From NCBI GenBank assembly GCA_033065855.1, contig JAVXUO010000290.1, forward strand, positions 32,790 to 96,789: a DNA stretch of 64,000 bases, read 5' to 3'. Position numbers and translations under genes: made by a program. Position 1 is the first letter of the stretch, and each line of letters begins with the position of its first letter. The notes below the pieces were generated by a model that was given only the letters and a program-made list of their open reading frames with translations, was not told the origin of the DNA and ran no database searches. This DNA comes from Escallonia rubra. Lineage: Eukaryota; Streptophyta; Magnoliopsida; Escalloniales; Escalloniaceae. This document shows, piece by piece, positions 11,701 through 24,262 of this stretch.

Positions 11701-14700
11701 AGCACGGTAAACTAATTTCTCAGTAACACAGTAAACTACCTACTGTTTCTTGACAAAAACACTCTCATGACAGCCCTGAATATGGAGCTCTGCTCATTAG
11801 CTCTCCCAAGCACGGTAGTCTTCTGCCTTTGTTTTCTGTGTTGGGGAAGTGGCAAGTCCTTCTTTCTCTCGTTGATAGATGCTTCAGTACTTTGTCTTCA
11901 GCTGGGGTAATTATCCACATTTCGCAGTGTTTCTACAAGATTTGGTGGATTCCATTAAGGGCATCATTTCAGTGCCATGGCATGTCCATATAGCTTCTAG
12001 ATATTTAAAGATCTCACATATTTCAGGGGAGTTAATGTTGTAGTAGAGTAATATACTGGCCCATGCATATTGTAGGGAGAGAAGGTACGCTCAGATCATC
12101 CATTATCGCTAGGGGTGCTGAAAGTTTTCTTACAATAGACATAGGTAACCTTCTGTCTTCTCTTTATTTTTGTAGTAGTAAGGTGTGATATCTCATAATG
12201 CATCAGGTACGTGAGTTTAAGATATACTGTCAAAGACCTTGCCAAGGAACTCTAGCATACACTTGGCTATGTCTGGCGATGGTTAGGATTGAGCCTAAGT
12301 GATGAGGCTAAAGCATAAGGGCGATAGTTCTATGCGGTCCTACATCAGGTATGTGGGAGTTTGAATCAGCTAGCTCTACCAAACCCTACCAAGAAAAGCC
12401 AACATTACATACCTGGCTAGCTCTGGCAAACTATACCAAGCAAAGCCAAGAGTACTCTTAGAATTATATGTCATTAGTCTCTGGGGTACTTTTGTCTTGT
12501 ATATCCCTTACATATAATAAAACCTGTATGTGCTCTTGCTGGAAGCACGACACTTTCAGAATATCTACATGGTACCAGAGCCCTAGGGTCTTGATTCCAG
12601 GGCCTCTCAGCTACACCACCATCCTCTTCCCCTGCCGCCAGAACCAGCCCCTACTTTCCACACTTTAGCAGGCCTGATACCTTCTCTCCACCCCTACTGC
12701 CCTGACCCTTCTCTGATCTTCTTTATCAGAACCATCACCAATGAACCAACCACCTCTGCCCAATCATCAAAATTCACCTCTCGCCAGATTTGCGTCTGCT
12801 GCCTCAGGCCTTGCATTTTGCTGTTCTTTGGCTAATCAGTACTGGGGCTGTCCAGCTTTGGCGCCACCATAGACGAGTTCAAGACATCCAGTAAGCACCC
12901 GAAAGAGCGCACTAGCTTCAAGTCTTCCAAGTTCAGGATTTTTTTTTTCCTTCTATTTTGGTTGGTATTCCTCTTGACATATAAGAGCAAAACACTGTAT
13001 TGACTCCTGATTTTGCACTTCGCCATATGTTGAGTTTCTTGGTACGTTCAATCTGTTTTTGGGTTCTTCATACTTGATGTTGGGATTGTTTGATTGGTCT
13101 GCAGCCTTCGTGTTTAGTGCTTGGTTAGTTGCTGCTTGAGATAATCTCAGTTTCTGGTTTGGAACCTTCAACCTTTTTACTATCGTTTGCTGGTATTGAT
13201 TGGTCGCCGCAATGTCGTGTGTAGTAGATATATCTAAGACATTGTCTGGGAGTCCAAACCTATCATGTCTATAGTTGTAGCTTCTTTATTGACTAATAAA
13301 AAACTCAGTGGTTCAAATTTTCATCAATGGAAGAATCTTATGAGCGTAACATTAATAGGGCGTGGTAAGGCTTATAACAATGAAAGCAATAGGATGCAAC
13401 TATTTTTACTCGAATGTGTGATTCGATGGAGTGTTAGGTAGTTTGATATAGTAGCTTACCTTCAAGGAGGTCTGGGCGCTGTAGCAGAATTGTACTCTTT
13501 GAATAATGATCCTAATCGGTCATATAATCTTTCTCGAGCGATCTCTCGGGCACAAAGGATATAAAAGACATGCCGAGTATTTTGGTCATTTGAATAAAGC
13601 TTATGAGGAGTGGAACACGTCTCTTCCACTAACCACTGACGTGAAGGTGAAGCAGGAACTGCAGGAGCAACTTGTTGTATTTGGGTACTTAGCTGGTTAA
13701 GTTTTCAACTTCGACCATGTTCGAGTGCAGGTCTTGGGTGGGGACAGAAGACCTACTATCTCCACATTTTCAAAGATTCTTCCTATCTCTGGGAGGCCGA
13801 ACATTGAGCAGTCACAAGAGGATGTGGGGGAACGCTTCTGCTTTTGCTATTCAGTCACAGTGGAGTGGTCATTCTAGCCTTGTTGGCCTGTCTCTGTTTT
13901 ATGGTGGTGATTTGCGTGGCTTTTGTGGTGATTTACGTGGTTCTGGACATCGTGGAGATCAAGCCCCCTCTAGTAGTTGTTCGGGTGGTAGGACTGGAGG
14001 TCGTTTTGGTAATGAGGTGATCTGCTGATATTGTAACCGGGACATCTTCAGTACGCTTGTCCTTGGTTACAAGCTAATTGCTTTGCTCATTTCGTTGTTG
14101 CACCTTTTAGTGGTCAGTCACCCACTTGTCAGTTGTTGCTCCTAGTGGCCAATACCCATCTCCTACAGTGACTCCAGAGAAGATGGTTATCATCTCCCAG
14201 GCCAAATATCATCTTGCCTACTACCTGTCTTTCTACCTTAACTCGTCGCTGGATTATTGATTCAGGTGCTACTGATCACATGACTGGAGGTTCAAGCACT
14301 TCTTCCCAATTTTCACCTACCTTCCATATATCTGAAGTTTGGTTAGCTGATGGATCTACTTCATAAGTTAAGGATACAGGGACAGTTTATTCTCATCCCT
14401 TGTTACCTATGTCATATGAGTTATATGTCCCAAATTTCCCTAAATTTTGTTAGCCACTAGTCAAATCTGTAAATCCTTAAATTGCTCCGTCTCATCGTTT
14501 CCTGATTATTGTACCTTCCAAGGATGCCACGAGGAGGAAAATTGGATTCTTCTACACTAGTATCAATTTCCTCTCTGCACTGTCTGTTACCTACAGCATG
14601 TTCAAGTTATTTATTCTCCTGGTCAGCTTCATTGTCGCCTTGGGCATCCTTCCTTGGCCCATCTGACGAAAGTAGTCCCAATGTTATGTCATGTTCTTTC

Positions 14701-17700
14701 GTTGTAGTGTGAGTCGTGTCAGTTAAAGCACCATTGTGCGTCTCATGTGTATAGAATCAATAAAGGTCTGCAACCCTGTTCGAGGTGGTCCACTCTGATG
14801 TCTGGGGTCCATATCCTATGGTTTTTAGTCTTGGGTTTTGGTATTTTGTTACTATTGTGGATGATAATTCTCGTGTAACTTGGTTAATTTTGATGAAAGA
14901 TCGTTCGGAAATGTTCTCTATTTTCTTTCGTTTCTGTGTTAGGTCAAAAAACAATTTGGTTAACAAGTCATGGTACTTCACAATGACGATGCCTAGGAGT
15001 ATAAATATCTGCCATATCCTACATGCATGAGTGGTAGTGGTATGGTTTTAACTACACCTTTTGTTTACACCTTAGTTGCACACAGCGGCGTCGAGGGTGA
15101 GGGCGGGAACAGGGGCGGGATAGCGTAAGCACTTGGAAGAATCTAAGGTTGGGAGCGGCTTGAATAAATAAGTGCGTAAAGAGTAATAACATTTTTAAAT
15201 ATATCTTACACTCAAATTATGGTGCACACACTTTTTCTTTTGAGAATACCATAAGCGACAGTGAATTGTTGCTTTTACTCGTCATACCAAGTGGCTACTA
15301 GCTACTTGCCTTTGAAAAGAACAAAAGTAAAAGCAGTTTTGGTGCTGCTGTCCACTTCTCAAGACATTTCTGGGCGGCACATCTCCCATCTAATAGGGTT
15401 AGACATGAGGGTGGGTTCGGGTTCCCATGTTAGCTTGGGAGGCGATCCGATAAAGCTCTTAACTTGGGATCGTAAAAGCGAGTTTCCGAGAGAGAAACGT
15501 GAACATATAAGGATTTTTCTGCTACTAAGGTTGACACTACCCAGCAAACGGGGTGATGACATGCAAAAGTCGTCATCTTGTGGAGGCGAACTTTGATGTT
15601 TGAGATGCAGGTCCATAAACAATATTGGGGCGTGGTGCGTTGACTGTGTCTCAATTGATTAACCGAATAGCTTCCTCTGTTCTGGATGGCGGGGTTCCTT
15701 ACACCCTCCTACTTTCACACAATCACTTTTTCCTTTGCCGCCTCAGTTTTTGGGTGTGTACGATTCGTTAGAGATCGTCGTCCCGGTGTTTCAAAGTTAG
15801 ATCCTCTAGCCGTTAAATGTATCTTTCTGGGGTACTCTTGAACTGAGAAAGGCTCTCATTGCTATTGTCCTCACCTGGGTCGTTCTTTTTGTCCGCTGAT
15901 GTCAGTTTCTTCGAGTCTCTTGGGTCTACAGCCCACATGAACTTCTGGATCTCGTTATCACTTTGCGTGACTACGTGGTTCATCATGTTTTTACACCGTC
16001 TGTCACTTTACCTGTTCCTCCGCGGTTAGAGGTCTATATGTGTTGTCCTCGAGCCCCAGGTACTGCCTCTTCGTTTTTGGATGCCCATATCATCCCCCCA
16101 TGGATTTAGATCTCCCTATTGCCTTCGCAAAGGTAAGCGTATTTGTACTATGCATCCTTTCTTGAATCTTGCATATGGTCAATTGTCTCCCTCTTTTTGT
16201 TCATTTGTCTCTATTGTTAGTTCTCATTCTGTGCCTGCAACCTTGTCTGAGGCCTTGTCTCACTATAGGTGGGAAGCTTCCATGGAAGACAAAATGGCTG
16301 CTTTAGTCGATAATCAGACTTTGGATCTTTTCCCTTGCCTTTTGGCAAGTCACTTGTTGGTTGTCGGTGATTGTATACCGTTAAAGTCAACCCTGATATT
16401 TCTGTAGCTCGTTTAGTGGCTAAGGATATTCTCAGACCTACGCTGTCGCCTATCTTGACACCCTGCAAAGGCAAGCTAAAAGAGCGAAACTGACTACCCA
16501 CCACAAGCCTCTGCAATATCCCTGCAAGCACATCCATGCAGATAACAAAGAGGTCGGTGGTGAAAGAATCCATTTGATTCCCCGACCCCTGTTGCTGATG
16601 ACTAAAAAGCTTATGAATGGAACATAGGCTTTGATCCCACACCTAGGACCTTGGAATCCTCCTGATGATAGTTCTGCATTAGAGCACTTGACAGGCGGAA
16701 GTTAGCTGCAATGCTTCTAGCGGCAAAAAAGGTCTTCAAGGAAGGGTCAATGAGGTCCTCCCCAAGCACACCATAACATGATTAGCGATGATCTCAACAA
16801 TGCACTTGTATATTGTGTTATAACAAGAAATAGGCCTATTGTCATTAAGACTCGAGGGATTTGGCACCTCGGCAATTAAGACAAGGACAGTATAGTTGAC
16901 TTCCTTAAGAAAGCGTGCGTTCCTAAAAAGTCCTATATTGCCTCAAAGATCTCCTTCCCCGATATGCCAAGCCCTCTTAAAGAAGAGGGTTACCCATGAT
17001 CGGGGGACTTTCTATCCTTGAGGGAAAAGAACACCCTCCGAATCTCATCATAGTCAGCTCCAAAGCCATCTCACGCTGCTACGTATCCGAGATGGATTTA
17101 GACACCCAGTTCCCAAGCTCACTCAACGCATGATAGTGACCCGGACCACTAGAACCCAGCAAACTCTGAAAATGGTCAATAATAGTATACTTAACCACTC
17201 CGACTCTTCTGAAATAGACCCGTCAGACTAAACGACAGAACTAATCTTATTGCTTTACCGTTTTTTCATCACTGACTTGAACAAAAACTTTATGTTTTTA
17301 TCGCCCACAGGCCACATTAAACCAGTGAATGGCCAATTTTTGCTTAAAGAAACTTTCCTCCTCTCTACTCACTCAAGCAAAAATCTCAACTTTCCTCCTC
17401 CTCAATCCGTCTCTGCACCGGATCAAGAGGGTTTGCAGCTAACAAGGTTTGAGCAAACTCCAAAGAAGTCCCAGCCTTGTTAAGCTTGAGCTTTCGGACA
17501 ACCGTGTACATAACACATCCTGCAAGGGTGGCAGCATACTCTAGCAACGAAAGGCAAAAACTCATATGATGATTAGCCTACGTATCAAATGATTTAAATG
17601 GTTTGGGTACTTGTCTGGTTTGACAAGAGAATGGGTAAATGGTCTGTCATACCCCTCAGACGAAAGACCGCTTCAGTTAAGATTTTCCGTGGATGGTTTT

Positions 17701-20283
17701 TGCTTCTTCATCTTGTACAGATATTTCCTTGTCATAATCTATGGAAGTTTGTTGTAAGTTTTGGTCAGTGAGTAACTTATTATGTTCGCCTTAGCAGACA
17801 AGATAAAGTTTTTGGCTTCATGACAAAACTGTTCCTACAAATATGTGCGGTTTTGCAGCTGAGCCCTTATGTAACGTTTAGTTGCAAAGTGGTCCAAAAC
17901 ATCACTTCCGTTCAACTTTAGTAGTTGAATCACCATGTGCAGCTCACATGCCATTTTCCAAGGGTAAACAAGAAAAATCCTTTTTTCCCGACTTCCTTTG
18001 CTCTCTTTCTCTTAGTAAAAAAAAATCAATTACTCTCTCTCTCACACACACACACACACTCATACACACACACACACACACTCATTCCCTCCCTCCTATC
18101 ACTATCTTCCTAACCTGCACCTCCACCACCATGAACTTACCTTCTCATTCCTCACATGGGCCTAAGCACCAACGAAAACCTACCCATGATCATCCCCACC
18201 TCTGCCACCGGCACTTCCCGCCTCAGTTCCATCACATTTTCTCGTTTTCTTGGCATTACTGTAATAAAATTCGGAGTCCGAATTCAATTTCCCCCGTCCC
18301 TGTCAATAAGCAAGAGTTCTAGCCATTTAAGCCCAGTTGCCACCCGAGGGTCTAGATCCCCTCAATCAGCGTTGGCATTCCAGTACGGGAGTTGGCTTAA
18401 TATGTCAATATGAGAAGTGTGATGGTCAAATGGTGGTGGATGTAGGTTGATTCTGTGGATAAAGAATAATGGGGTGGTTGGTTGTAAGGAAAGCAGATAC
18501 CAAAAAATTTGACATTTTAAATCATCTAATTTTTATGCTCTTTGATTTTATTTTCTGATCAAAGACGTGGGGCAACATTTTGGAGCATGTGGAGATAGTG
18601 GCAGTGGGGTTGCGGTTTCGTGGGGGGAGATGGTGGTGGGTCTGGAATCTAAGGAAGGAAACTACAAACATAAAGTGCTTCTATTTTACCCATTGGCTTT
18701 TTAAGTGCAAAGTCATAGCCACAAAAGGTAAATGGACAATTTTGCCTTTAATTTTAAACACTGCACACCATTCAACATCCAAAATTAGGCCAAAGATTGA
18801 TTTTGGACCATTTTGGAGCTAAAAGTAATATTTCAGCTCTTTTTTGGATCAGACTTGGTGTTACAAGGGCTCAGGTGCAAGACTGCATATAGTCTTAGGA
18901 ACAGCTTTTCCATTTATCCTAATTTTAATAGTCATTGATATTTCTTTCTCTCTTCCTCCATGTTCTTTTACAAGAGTTATGCTTCTTTGACATACTCTTC
19001 TACAGGATTGATGCTTTCTTGACGAGTGACCAGTGTCACTGTTCCAGTAAACTGCTTTCTGCATACACGATGGGCGACGTTGAAGAGATTAAACACGTGG
19101 CACAGTCGAGCACTATATCCCATCTTGATCACATGGTAAAATCTTGAATATTTCTGGACAGTTTTTCTGTTGGGACCTGCCGCTTTCTGCAAGACTGGTT
19201 TTCCAGTTGCTGGTCTACACAAAGATTATTGACTTCTATACTGCATATATGAATAGCCCAGGAATTTGATAGACCCATGTAGTTTGGAAAGTTTGAGTCG
19301 GAAATGAGTAGTTTGCCAGTAGATTCTGATACAACTTCTTTTGTGTTAGGAGTAATGTTTATTTCATAGAATGTTGTATGGAAAATTATGTCCACAACAC
19401 ATGAGAAGAGAACGCGGGCTTGTTGTTCTGAAGTGATTGGAACCGAATGACACTGGCATGATTGCTCCGTTGTGACTTGGAGATACTGATTTGATACTTA
19501 AAACCAGCCTCCTCACGAAAGTTGGGGAAAGGCAATGTAAATTAACCCTTCCCAGACCCCTGCAGTTGGGGACGACAACTCGGCCGACCTCCTTTGTAAC
19601 TCTGTTTGTTATAACATTTTGCAAGAAATGATTTTTGCAGATAATTTTCAGTTTCCTGGTTGTATAGCCCATGCAAGCATAGAAATGATACAAAAAATGC
19701 ATTCCTTTGATGTTGTTGGAAACACATATCCTGCATCACTGCTTAATCGTCTTTTCGCAGTCGCTCCGTTATGCTGATTTCTGAAACTTCAAAATACGAT
19801 TGCTTTGAGGGATTACTGTTTGACAATTATCTGTGTGTTTGTTCTGAGCTGGTCTTTTCCTCTGAACATGTTTTCTTGTTCCACGTTTATAAAAACTAGT
19901 GTCTTACTTCCCATACATCCAAAGTCCACGTGCCTGAATTTATGATTCATATCTACAGTTATTATCTAGTATAGGTGTGATATGAGGAGATTTCAATTAA
20001 ACCTTTTTAATACAGCAATTGTGAATTTCATGTGTATCTGAGGTGTGCTGCTGCTTGTTGCTCTTTTTTTACTGTTTTGAGCCATGGTACTTCTGTTGAC
20101 ATCGATGAGTTATTCATTCTCGTGCAATTTTCTTTTCCCTAAACCAAAGGAAACATTTTAGTTGCTGAAATTGAATATCTGCAGGTCATCAGGCTTGCAA
20201 GGAAACTGCCTACAGGCGACGTGAGCGCGCTAAAAGCTAATGCAACAGGGGAAGAAGAGCTGGATGAAGATGACCTCACCTAG
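8739..20283 (+). CDS. Gamma-soluble NSF attachment protein (gamma-SNAP), last three exons
   Basis: This is the 3' end of a host gene. Exon A (8739-8818) reads AYLSAIIVYLYANEVNEAQK and continues KCYNDCC. Exon B (19006-19135) reads IDAFLTSDQCHCSSKLLSAY, then HVAQSSTISHLDHM. Exon C (20185-20283) reads VIRLARKLPTGDV and ends ELDEDDLT before a TAG stop. All junctions have GT-AG signals and keep phase: the codon for Gln is split CA/G between A and B, and phase is 0 between B and C. The family has TPR-like helical hairpins. It binds SNARE bundles and activates NSF for their disassembly on endomembranes. The protein's acidic C-terminus, which contacts NSF, is intact. The intron A-B is about 10.2 kb and full of transposon debris. 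Upstream exons were not found and may lie outside the window. All three exons look undamaged, so the gene may be active. Confidence 0.9.
8960..9690. mobile_element. Degenerate element with GTGTCC/GGACAC arms (tentative)
   Basis: Left arm (8965-9085) carries repeated GGACAC motifs and right arm (9600-9690) carries GTGTCCA/GTGTCGG motifs in roughly inverted order. They resemble the arms of the 5088-5971 element. No target duplication found. Confidence 0.35.
10182..10199. repeat. Poly-G tract in the gamma-SNAP intron
   Basis: A homopolymer of about 18 G, visible directly. Confidence 0.9.
10730..11085. repeat. Tandem repeat with GCATGAGGTGTC core
   Basis: GAGGTGT/GAGGTGG recurs at 10781, 10879, 10971, 11018 and 11075, each preceded by AATAGCAYGA-type sequence. 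Period is about 92-98 bp for the first copies and then shorter. Probably a relic of a repeat-containing LTR. Confidence 0.6.
11605..11818. repeat. 108-bp direct tandem duplication
   Basis: The segment starting AATTTCTCAGTAACACAG at about 11606 recurs at about 11714 with few changes, through AGCTCTCCCAAGCACGGTA. Confidence 0.85.
12184..16430 (+). mobile_element. Decayed Ty1/copia retrotransposon in the gamma-SNAP intron
   Basis: A PBS-like TGGTACCAGAGC at 12570-12581 follows a putative short LTR (start near 12184, uncertain; end ..ATCTACA). Downstream, in order on +, are the following. A gag N-terminus has GSNFHQWKNLMS (about 13310-13350), with gag sequence to 13700. A protease box reads RWIIDSGATDHMTG (about 14247-14290). 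An integrase core reads VVHSDVWGPYP and FVTIVDDNSRVTW (14780-14885). Integrase C-terminal sequence has LAVKCIFLGYS near 15810-15840. RT begins with RWEASMEDKMAALVDNQT (about 16270-16320). Order gag-PR-INT-RT is diagnostic of copia. Stops and frameshifts are frequent, and the element ends abruptly near 16430 at the LINE fragment. No 3' LTR is seen. Confidence 0.8.
16430..17480 (-). pseudogene. LINE ORF2 fragment (linker to RT palm)
   Basis: Minus-strand translation from 17450 downward gives LGWDFFGVCSNLV and later KNWPFTGLMWPVGDKNIKFL (the GDxNTKFFH linker). Then come LKEVNYTVLVLIAEVPNPSS and NDNRPISCYNTIYKCIVEII (about 16910-16800), which are RT fingers. Last is DLFVICMDVLAGILQRLV (about 16560-16500). 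This is the usual order of a plant L1 reverse transcriptase. Frameshifted and 3'-truncated at the copia junction. Confidence 0.75.
17481..19005 (+). other. Remainder of the gamma-SNAP intron
   Basis: No gene recognised. It includes a (CT)n-(CA)n microsatellite at 18032-18083 and ends in a polypyrimidine tract and TTCTACAG splice acceptor. Confidence 0.6.
18032..18083. repeat. (CT)n/(CA)n microsatellite
   Basis: Direct dinucleotide runs. The open frames over it are repeat artefacts. Confidence 0.9.
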
Positions 20284-20585
20284 CTTCATTGCACTTTGTT
20301 TCACCTGTGAAAATCTTTCTGCTTGTTTATAAACATACAGTTTGAAAATCGAATGAGTCATATTTGCCATGTGATATATGGTTCGACTTTGTGAAAATAC
20401 AAGAGTCGCAAGTTTGAAAGATCTTTGCAGATGAGCGAGATGGTACCAGCATTGCTGTCTCAGACTAATGAATGCTTGATCCAGATGGAGATTTCCATCA
20501 CATTTGTTGTCAAATGGTTCATTATTGCTTCCTCTTGCTTATGAAAAGGTTTCCGTTTATTTGAGTAGCAGACTTAATAAAGGAG
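20284..20585 (+). other. Probable gamma-SNAP 3' UTR
   Basis: Directly follows the TAG stop. An AATAAA hexamer at 20576-20581 could serve as a polyadenylation signal. Boundary inferred. Confidence 0.45.
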
Positions 20586-20968
20586 TAAGCAGGAATGCTT
20601 TCTGTACCCAACCAAACACATAAAAGGCTGGTTGTTGGTTTTGTTTGAAAATTCAGTATGGATGAAGAAATCAATGGCCCTGAGCCGTTGCCCTGCTAGC
20701 CCCCTGCCACCACCAACGGTATAACGGTTCCTAATTCTCGGTGCAGCTGTTGATTCTGTAAGCCTATTGTACCATTTGATCGGGGGCACTTGGATGTATG
20801 ATATGAGAATCCTTCCACCGTTCACATCAGCCCCCGATCCGGGGGGCATTTCCGTCAACAGTTAAAAGTTCTAAGTGTTTTACCATGAATTTTTGAAGTT
20901 TTATTCTTTTCTTCTGCTTTTATAAAAAGGTGTTTCTGAAAGTACTTTTATAGTAAGCCCACTTGTAA

Positions 20969-21947
20969 AGGCAAATTACACAAAACTCTCCTGAGGTTTG
21001 CCTTAATTACATTCAGCTCTTACTAACTTGGATAATTGCAGTAAGCTACACTTTTTTATTTTTCTGTTAACTGAGCTAATAGAATCAATGAAAAGACAAT
21101 AATATCCCTCATAAACAAATTTTTTTTACCCAGTCATCTCCTTTCTCCACTATCCATGGGGTTCTCTCTCTCTCTCTCTTTCTCTCTCTTTCACATACAC
21201 ACACACACGGACACAACTCACAATACCAGTAGACAAACACAACTCTCACACATTAGCATAACCACTACTGTTGGTCGCATGCCGAGGGGTGCCGACGGCC
21301 ACCATCCACTGCCGATCGCATGCCGATGGCCACCGTCAATTGCCAAACTGCTGGCCACCCATGGCCCACGAGATGCGGCCACCAATCACCCAATCGCCGG
21401 CCACCCATGGCCCCCAAGATGCCACCGCCAATGGCCCAACTGCCGCTAATCGACAGCCCATAGGAGACTCCTGCCCGCAGTCGTACACCATCTTCGACGA
21501 GGGCTTAGGGCCATCATTGATCAGCCCATTGACGACCGCCGCGCCTCTCTGGCCGTCATGACATCCTAGCACCGCCATCAGATGCTCAACTGCCATCAAT
21601 CGCAATCGCACAATCCGCCACCGTAGGATCTACATGGCGACGAGTGGGTCTTGTGGTCCTTGATCTACACCATCGGATCTACATCGGCGAAAACGAACCC
21701 ACCGCCGCGAATCTCAATCCTGTGCTTCTTGATCGATGACGTTTCAGCACCACCGCGAGCCAAACCCCTCTGGTTATGCTTCTTTGTTTATACAGTAGTT
21801 GGTTCTCTGGTTTTGCACTTTTTCTTTGATTGAGATCTAAGCACTAATTTGGGTGTAATCCAGTGATGGGTTTTGTGCTTGAGTTGGTGGTTGCCATGGA
21901 TTTGGGCTTGAGTTATGGGTGTAATGGCGGTTGGAGTGTGTGTGTGC

Positions 21948-21978
<31 letters not shown>

Positions 21979-22266
21979 GGGCAGTGGTGTTTGCGGGGTG
22001 CGGTGGTGTTTGGTGGGGGGATGATGAAAGAGTGCCGGTGGCGGCGGCTGCGGTGGTGGCTGAAGAAGAGAAAGACAGCTAAGGGCAATTTCGGTAGACC
22101 ATAGAAAGTCATGTGGTGCCCTAATTGTTTTTGACGGAAACTTAACAGAATGGAGTTTTGTGTAAAAATATTACGAACCACATGGAACTTATTGTAATTA
22201 TCAAAGTTAGTAGGAGAGCTGAGTGTAATTAAGGCAAACCTCAAGGGAGTTTTGTGTAAATTGCCC
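20969..22266. mobile_element. Long-armed inverted-repeat element (Mutator-like family)
   Basis: The left arm begins GGCAAATTACACAAAACTC. The right arm, read inward, begins GGGCAATTTACACAAAACTC. The arms stay complementary for about 100 bp (TGAGGTTTGCCTTAATTACA in both). Further in, a CT/CA tract (21161-21212) is mirrored by a GT/GA tract (21935-21976). The middle is GC-rich with degenerate repeats (21260-21640) and no recognisable protein. It lies about 0.7 kb downstream of the gamma-SNAP stop codon. The same terminal family bounds the 46893-48272 element. No target duplication was found here. Confidence 0.65.
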
Positions 22267-22786
22267 AATTCCATTATACCATTGTGCTTTTTTTTTTCCT
22301 CCGATGTTGCACGCATGAATAGTGTGCGCAGGTATTATGGTAACTTGGAATAAGGATCAAGGGTTGCAACTTTTAAATTATATAAAATTCCGTAATCAAA
22401 CAAAGCAATCTCAATGATCATAAACCAAACCAGGCCGGTATGAATCATACACACACAATGGCACAATGATAATCCTCTTGCTGATTGTGCTTTCTTTTGG
22501 GCGATTCATATGCAGTGGTTATCCTCTTGGTTAAGCAACCCCGGGCGAGTTTACTTTGAGACCGAGACTACATTTTTCTATGGTCTGTACAATTTTTGAG
22601 TGACTATTCGTTCTTTGGAAGTGTTGTGGTCAGTTGAGAATGGCCGAGGTATTTGATCCTTGAGTGGAGTGTCTTTGCTCTTTCATCCTCCAAACCATTG
22701 CTCGTCCAAGATCTTGTTGAACCATAATGAGATACAAGCATCATGGCGCTAAAGTATTCAAAGTTGAATATGGAATGAAACAAAGT

Positions 22787-24203
22787 TGTTAGCTCTAGGG
22801 TTGGATAACCTAGGCTTACATCTTGTTTTGATGATAACTACACATTGATTATGTTCTAATGTGTGCTTTGAGTGTATTCTTAGTAGGTATATACATGCAC
22901 ACTCATGAAGACACATTTGAGAAGTTGGATAGATGGATTAAAGACAAAGAAGCTTAAAGCTATGGTGACATGCTATGGAAGCTTCATCAAGTCCAATGTC
23001 AAAGAGCAAGAAAGAATGCATATGCTAAGTTATTAATAATTGATCTTTCCTATTATGTAACTAGTCTTGGTTTGATGCTTGGATTGATGACTATGACCTA
23101 AAAAGACCTTAGGACACCTTGTGCATTGCATGTGAGTTCATAACCATTCACACAAGTGTGGTTCTTGAAAATGAGTGAACTTTGGAGCTCACTCAGATTT
23201 TCTCAAAAACTATTTTGGTGCTAATATTTTCATATCTTGATAAAACTTTTCATTAGCTTTCCAACGCAAAAAACGGCATCTCAATCCGATTTTTCTAGAG
23301 AAAGTTATGCCCAAAATAAGAAAGGGGGTTCCGTGAGGCAGCCGATAGGCAGTAGGGTAATACAGTCGACTGCATTGGTCAAAATTCAGCTCCAACGGAT
23401 ATTTTCGATGACAAGACTCCAACGGCTATTTTAGAGGGAATACAGTCGACTGCATTGGGAATACAGTCGACTTCAATGGCAGTTTTGCTCACTTTATGCC
23501 TATAACGGCTATATTTGATCTCTTCTCTATATAAATGATTTGGGGCTTCATCATACACCATGGAAACCACATTCTAAGCCTCCATTCATTAGAGAAACAT
23601 CAAGGCTCATAGATTAAACTTATCTCTCTTCATCTTCATGATTTTACATCATTAAAGAGAGCATCTTTGTGAGCAATTCTTTGATTGAGAGTGAGCATCC
23701 TTCAAGTCATCAATTCTCTCATCTCTCTATTGCACTAGAGCTTCATTTGTACTCATTTCCTTTCAAGAGGGTTTCTTTGTACACATTTGATCTTTGTAAA
23801 AGGATTGTGATCAAGGCTTGGGTTTGTCAAGTCTTGGGTGAGCTTTGTGGATTCAAGGCTTGTGCTTGGTGTGGGGATATCACCAAGTGTTGTAAGGGTT
23901 TTGATCTTGACCCGGAAGAAGATTGTTGCTAGTGGATTCTAGTGCTCTTGCAAGGGACTTCCTTGAAGAGGTGGATGTAGGCTTGAAGGTAGTTCAAGCC
24001 GAACCATTTAAATCTCCTTGTCAAGTATCTCTAACTCAATCTCTTTACTTATTGCTTTTTAATTGTTTGAGATTGTTTAGTTAACATCTTCATTGAAGTA
24101 TTACTTGGTTTGATTGAGATTCGTGAGAGTGCTTAGTTTAATTTTCCCATTAATTTTTCAAAAACCCTATTCACCCCCCTCTAGGGTTGTTTTATTGGTT
24201 TCA
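22787..24203 (+). repeat. 5' LTR of the copia element
   Basis: Starts TGTTAGCTCTAGGG and ends TTGGTTTCA, two bases before the PBS. A TATA box (TATATAAA, 23528-23535) marks the likely promoter. Palindromic GTCGAC cores at 23365, 23455 and 23466 lie upstream of it. About 1417 bp. Confidence 0.85.
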
Positions 24204-24205
24204 AC

Positions 24206-24217
24206 TGGTATCAGAGC
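24206..24217 (+). other. Primer binding site (initiator Met-tRNA)
   Basis: TGGTATCAGAGC, the standard plant copia PBS, two bases after the LTR end. Confidence 0.9.
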
Positions 24218-24262
24218 CTCGGCTCTTGTTATATTGGGTAACGCCAAGAGAGTTAATCGATC

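Noticed and set aside
17882..18322. 146-codon frame with His/Thr repeats
   Set aside because: Runs through CT/CA microsatellites.
21837..22316. 159-codon minus-strand frame
   Set aside because: Covers a GA/GT microsatellite and the TIR of an inverted-repeat element.
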